Shown here piece by piece: positions 63,033 to 64,000 of a stretch of DNA of 64,000 bases. The stretch spans positions 90,398 through 154,397 of the forward strand of contig NZ_KB892439.1 of NCBI RefSeq assembly GCF_000373805.1, given 5' to 3'. A model generated the notes under the pieces. That model worked only from the letters and a program-made list of their open reading frames with translations, was not told where the DNA came from and searched no databases. Position 1 is the first letter of the stretch. Each line of letters starts with the position of its first letter. This DNA comes from Corynebacterium pilosum DSM 20521 = CIP 103422 (GTDB taxonomy: Bacteria > Actinomycetota > Actinomycetes > Mycobacteriales > Mycobacteriaceae). The position numbers were made by a program, and so were the translations under genes.

Positions 63033-64000
63033 TTACTTGCGCTTGATCACTCGACGAAGGCGCAGCTGGGAGGTAGCCAGCGTCTCACGACCAAAGATCC
63101 ACGCGACCACCGCGACTAGGGCGAGCACGCCGCATACACCGAAGGCCACCGTAAATCCGTAGCGCTCCGCGAGGGCACCGATCACGATGGGGCCTGCAAT
63201 CTGCCCAGCATCCATGCTCATCTGGAACGTCGATAAGGCCTTGCCGCCTGAGCGTTGGTTGCCGATGACGTCGGCAAGCACTGCCTGCTGCCCTGGGTTC
63301 AACAGGCCGGAGCCCATGCCGGCTAAAGCCGAGACGATGATCAGTGGCCAGAACGAATCGGCAAAGCCCATGCCGCCGGTAAAGATCGCGGAGAACACCA
63401 GCCCCGACACGATCAGTGGCTTACGCCCGATCGTGTCCGCCAATCGCCCGGAGAACTGCAACGCGATCGCGTTACCCGCGGCGAATGCTGCCATCGCTAG
63501 ACCGGCTGCGGCGCTACCGTGTTCGAACACCGCTGCCGCGAAGAGGGGTAACACGGCTACGCGCACGCCCATATTGATCCAGCCGTGTGCGAAGTTAGAG
63601 ACCAAGACGGAGCGATACGCCGAATCCGAGATCGCCTCCTTTAGCTCCAAAGGTGGCAGCGTGTCCTTCTTCTCGTCCTCGTCGCTACGCGGCATGGCCT
63701 TCCACACGACGAAGGCTGCCAACCCCACGCCCACGCTATAAATGACGAACGGCCAGCGCATGCCCAAAAAGGACATGGCAGCGCCCGCGACCGGACCGAC
63801 GATATTACCCAGCAGGAACGCCGTGCCATAGACGGATGAGGCCCGACCGCGGATCGACGGAGGTGCCACCTTCACAATCATCCCCATCGCCGAGATAGAA
63901 AACATCGTCGAACCGATGCCCGCGATCGTCCGCAGCACCAACACATGCCAGTACGCCTGGGTAACGGCAACCAACCCGGTAGCAACAGCAACGACGATTA
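63033..64000 (-). CDS. MFS transporter, 5' end outside the window
   Basis: At least 322 residues of an MFS protein; the frame is open past the window edge, and the first internal Met-like codon is not the true start. DMMV-free; visible are GRASSVYGTAFLLGNIVGPV (about motif C) and GRLADTIGRKPLIVSG (loop motif with DxxGRK). Family DHA1-like. Length and substrate cannot be judged. Confidence 0.8.
   Translation of the reverse strand, partial: IVVAVATGLVAVTQAYWHVLVLRTIAGIGSTMFSISAMGMIVKVAPPSIRGRASSVYGTAFLLGNIVGPVAGAAMSFLGMRWPFVIYSVGVGLAAFVVWKAMPRSDEDEKKDTLPPLELKEAISDSAYRSVLVSNFAHGWINMGVRVAVLPLFAAAVFEHGSAAAGLAMAAFAAGNAIALQFSGRLADTIGRKPLIVSGLVFSAIFTGGMGFADSFWPLIIVSALAGMGSGLLNPGQQAVLADVIGNQRSGGKALSTFQMSMDAGQIAGPIVIGALAERYGFTVAFGVCGVLALVAVVAWIFGRETLATSQLRLRRVIKRK

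Overview
The window is chromosomal DNA of a Corynebacterium. The gene order rho-prfA-prmC-sua5-wecA-atpI, a moa/mog block next to narKGHJI, a Fe-S regulator resembling ArnR, and thrB-hom-lysA-argS all match what I recall of the Corynebacterium glutamicum chromosome. Leaderless-looking starts and high G+C also fit an actinobacterium. I see no transposase, integrase, prophage or CRISPR array. The species cannot be named from the sequence.

Layout. 0.3-6.4 kb: a minus-strand housekeeping operon, with abutting or overlapping genes, for transcription termination, translation release, tRNA modification, cell-wall glycan initiation and an AtpI-like protein. It ends in a clear terminator just ahead of where the ATP synthase genes should begin. 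6.8-8.5 kb: an acyl-CoA ligase. 8.6-24.5 kb: an anaerobic nitrate respiration module with cofactor genes moaA, moeA, moaC, mobA and mog, transporter narK, nitrate reductase narGHJI, molybdate uptake modA plus a fused modB-modC gene, and the ArnR-like regulator. The supply of molybdate, cofactor, enzyme and regulator sits in one 16 kb block. 24.5-31.7 kb (minus): thrB, hom, lysA, argS and a lactate permease. 31.9-34.8 kb: lutABC lactate oxidation, divergent from the permease. 34.9-40.9 kb: a secreted tripeptidyl aminopeptidase, tRNA-Arg(CCG), an MFS-CBS fusion transporter, a muconolactone-isomerase-like protein, PspC, and a MarR regulator divergent from yceI across a strong palindromic operator. 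41.0-48.8 kb (minus): four DNA-metabolism genes, an SNF2 ATPase, a SWIM protein, an SbcD/YhaO-like nuclease and a YhaN-like SMC ATPase. 49.0-51.8 kb: putP, a secreted HNH nuclease and a small membrane protein. 51.9-56.8 kb: a DEAD-box RNA helicase, two paralogous lipoproteins and a phosphoribosyltransferase between them. 56.8-60.1 kb: an overlapping NUDIX plus PLD-helicase-DUF3427 pair, more AT-rich where sampled and probably a defence or repair module. 60.1-64 kb (minus): a histidine phosphatase, an MFS exporter, an ECF-like membrane protein and a partial MFS gene.

The most unusual signal is not a gene. The degenerate 12-mer GCTTNNCGACGA occurs at least 38 times on both strands (about 0.12 expected by chance), in coding, antisense and intergenic positions, roughly every 1.7 kb. 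That resembles the density of DNA-uptake or Chi-type motifs. Coordinates, counts and motifs were read by hand; no similarity search was run.
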